Below are positions 61,258 to 64,000 of a stretch of 64,000 nt of DNA, piece after piece (position 1 is the stretch's first letter; every line of letters starts with the position of its first letter). Origin of the DNA: Breviolum minutum Mf 1.05b.01. Taxonomy: Eukaryota; Sar; Dinophyceae; Suessiales; Symbiodiniaceae. The stretch covers positions 1 through 64,000 of the forward strand of contig DF239893.1 of NCBI GenBank assembly GCA_000507305.1, written 5' to 3'. The position numbers and the translations under genes are program-made. The notes under the pieces were generated by a model. It was given only the letters and a program-made list of their open reading frames with translations. It made no database searches and was not told where the DNA came from.

Positions 61258-62725
61258 GCGTGGCTGGACTTCGTCCTATTCATGCTGCTGCCTTGCTAGG
61301 ACTGTGCCCACTCCACGACACTGGGGTGACAGGTGTTGGAGAGGTGAAGGTTCCGAATAGCCTCAGTGAAGACAGTTCCCAGCCACAAAGGGGGCAATCG
61401 GAAAGGTTTTGATTGGCAGCGCCTCTCACCATTTCTTTGCATGCAGGAGATGTGCGTGTCCTTCGTTCCCTGCTATTTGCGGGGGCCAATCCCGAAGAGC
61501 AACTGGGTGGCATTCAGGTAAATACATGTACATAACGGCAGACAATTTTGAAATATAATTGCTGTCTCCCTCTCTCTCTCCGACTCTTGGCGGGCCCTGT
61601 ATAATAGGATATTCTACGAAAGTCTGGCTAAGCAGGCCAAGCTGCACATATAATGACCAAGCAAAAGAACCTGAAGTGCAGCAAATTTCGCTAAAGATGA
61701 AGCTTTAAACATATATCATTTATTGTTTGTAACATTGTACTATATTTAATTCATTGTAGAGTGTCCCCTTTGGATTGTGGTAAGGTCTGCAAGGTCGCGA
61801 AACCTATTGCAACGGGAATTCCTACATCCCAGAATCTCATTTGACTTATAATTAGGTGATTGGTATCTATTTCTTTATTTCTCGGACCTGGTTGACTTTG
61901 TTGGGGGGAGACGAGGGGTCCTAGGTGTTTGAAGCGTGTATTTGCATGTATTTGCATTACACAGCATCCGCAAGGCCTGCGAGGTATCTTTGAACACCCA
62001 AATTGCATCCAAACGACCGGGCCCGGATGCAAACGGGTTAGAAAGGTATCACATGTAGAGGACGGAAACATGTCACATGACATGACCGCTGGGAAGTTGG
62101 CTTCGCTGATGGCTTCCCGGCCTGTGTTCACACTGGGCGAGCTTACGGACATTGTAACATCGGCCCGGAAGACGCGAAAATTTGACTTGGTCAATCAGAA
62201 CATCTAGGCCAGAAACGGCAAAATGACATGGTATGGCATGATATGACGATATGAAATCGATATGTCTGAAAAGATTGAAATGAAATGATATTCTGACTGA
62301 ATGACTGAAGTGTAAAAGATATTATAAGATCAAATTTGCTGGCAGCTGAGGTTGACCTCGGAGGGATTGACTCCATTGGACTTTGCACGTGAATCCGATT
62401 CTGACGGATCTCATGATGAGGTGCGCAGAATGACCAAACCAGATGGCAGTTACATTCACTTTTCTTTAGTCAAGGGAAACATAAAAATAAGAATTAAAAG
62501 GATGACAAAGCTGAAAAAGGAGAGACCCCCCAACATTGAACTGTTCTATAATGTTCTATCCCTTGATTTATTGGTAATTACCCGTAGTTGTTTTTGTTTT
62601 ACTGGTCTCAGGTGATCCATCTTCTCGAGTGCCAAGTGAAGATGTTGACCATGCGGCAGTTCATGGGCATGATGACAGACACCTTGCAGAGTGGCCTTTG
62701 CAAGCTCAAATCCGCTGAATTTTGA
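61258..62725 (+). CDS. Ankyrin-repeat protein, 3' exons
   Basis: Exon 61258-61299 encodes VAGLRPIHAAALL and joins by a GA-AG intron to 61447-61517, giving one ankyrin repeat: GLRPIHAAALLGDVRVLRSL and then LFAGANPEEQ. Exon 62352-62420 encodes LTSEGLTPLDFARESDSDGS and ends HDE before a GT donor. It joins in phase to 62612-62725, which encodes VIHLLECQVKMLTMRQFMG... and ends SAEF with a TGA. An intermediate exon is expected; a frame at about 62045-62180 (GKLASLMASRPVFTLGELTD) is a candidate. Ankyrin repeats mediate protein binding; the specific partner is unknown. The 5' part of the gene was not found. Confidence 0.65.
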
Positions 62726-64000
62726 GAGCGCATGATGATCTGTTGATGTTTGTTTGTGGTCCATTGTTACTCAGGTAAATCAAATATTCCTACTAAGATC
62801 TAATCAGAGATCTTGAGAAACACGTGCGCATGCTCAGAAAGACTAGTGGTGACGCTTTGCAAGGCCATTTTACTTTTTCCCATGTCATGTCTGTGTTCTT
62901 GCTATGCAAAGTTGCAAGGTCAACCCCCCTGCCCTAGGGCGGGTACAGCGAATTGATTGCATTGAGAGGCCCTAGCTTGCACGGAACTCGTTCCACGGCC
63001 AGGTCAATCAAAGCAAAATATAAACTGTGCCTGTAAAGACCGATCACGGCACTTTTCGCAGAGACGGGGATGGAATCGAATCTGCGAGGCGAACATGAAA
63101 TGGTAGATCTTGGAGATGAGTTTGGTGTCAATGTGTCCATCTATTGGTCAGTCATAGTGGAGGTTGCTGGTTTGACTCATCATAGCTGATCATGGCTCAT
63201 CATAGCTGCTGTTGTTTCTGTGTTGCGCCTCTTGGCCAGTTACGATTCCTCCTCCATTCCATGCCATTCATTTTCTTGCATTTGGCCGCTTGCATGAATA
63301 ACGGCAGGCTGAGTCAGCGACAATTTAAATCCACTGTCCATTGTCGATGTGTCACGGACTTCACTTGTGAATGCGGACTGATCCAACATGGGTTGGTTTT
63401 GTTGACTGATCAAATCAACAGGATTTTGTTTGGCCACTCAAAGAAGCCAAGTTGGTTGTAACTCACATTACTGTATACAATTTGCATTAATTTGCAGCAT
63501 GTTGTGCTTATGCAATGGTTCATCACCAGCAGCTTGCTACCACATGCGGTGTTCAGCCTTTCTTTGACCAGACCATTACTGTATCTCTTGTAACCTAGCT
63601 TGATTTGAAACAATGTCACCTACACGCAAGGAAGGTCAGCCATGATGCAGGGACGACAGTAGGCGGGGTGATTGGTGCGATTAGTGAACCTGACTGTAAA
63701 GTGAACTAAAGTTCACTGCCACCGTGTACAGCTTTGCGCGTATAGAGGCCGACGGGCGCCTTTGCAGAGTGAGTAGTGGTTAGCGCTGGTGCACACGCAT
63801 GTATACAATGTATATATATTATTATGTTGGCAAGTATAAATTATCACCCTAAACAATTCGGGGGTAGCAAATAATGAACTTTGTCAATTGATTATGTAAG
63901 GGACCCTCATTTGCGATTGATTATGTCTCGGATTATGTATTGTTGTCAGCTGGCTGCTTTCATTTCATTTCCGTTCATTTTCTTTCGTTTCTTTTTCATT
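62726..64000. other. No recognised gene
   Basis: Downstream of the ankyrin gene stop. Only short unrecognised open frames, and a small TA run near 63809-63818. Confidence 0.45.

Overview
The window looks like nuclear DNA of a dinoflagellate, most likely a Symbiodiniaceae alga. The reasoning: (i) one protein can be followed through 24 small exons, and its frame holds only if most introns begin GC or GA instead of GT, a known dinoflagellate habit; (ii) genes are sparse and introns are packed with microsatellites; (iii) a tyrosine-recombinase retrotransposon carries a cytosine-C5 DNA methyltransferase, a combination I know from reports on dinoflagellate retroelements. No bacterial operon features, rRNA or convincing tRNA genes were found. 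Gene prediction by eye in such DNA is incomplete, so exon-level calls outside the two main loci are tentative.

Layout. 1-330: very AT-rich block unlike the rest. 0.3-12 kb: scattered candidate exons, mostly on the minus strand, including a near-identical tandem exon duplication (10.4 and 11.4 kb). 13.77-25.6 kb (minus): a long-form peptidase-U32-family gene (RlhA/TrhP-like), reconstructed to 782 residues plus stop, lacking only a certain N-terminus. Its largest intron holds a repeat element (94-bp tandem repeats plus degenerate tetranucleotide repeats) whose inverted copy sits at 57.2-58.3 kb around a 442-base gap. 25.7-31.2 kb: no gene recognised.

31,183-39,715 (minus): a complete, apparently young 8.5-kb tyrosine-recombinase retrotransposon. 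Its ends are split direct repeats in the order A1 - ORFs - B1A2 - B2, with 77-bp and 108-bp copies that are identical. In sense order it encodes an unknown 274-residue protein, a tyrosine recombinase, a basic-tailed Gag-like protein, then, after a single in-frame UAG, a DNMT3-like methyltransferase that runs through a one-base frame change into reverse transcriptase and RNase H. The proteins would work together: Gag packages RNA, RT/RH makes DNA, the methyltransferase could methylate the new copy, and the recombinase inserts a circular product.

41-53 kb: candidate exons on both strands, microsatellites, no recognised family. 53-61 kb: mostly repeats and unassigned DNA. 61.26-62.73 kb (plus): the 3' part of an ankyrin-repeat gene. 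62.7-64 kb: nothing recognised.
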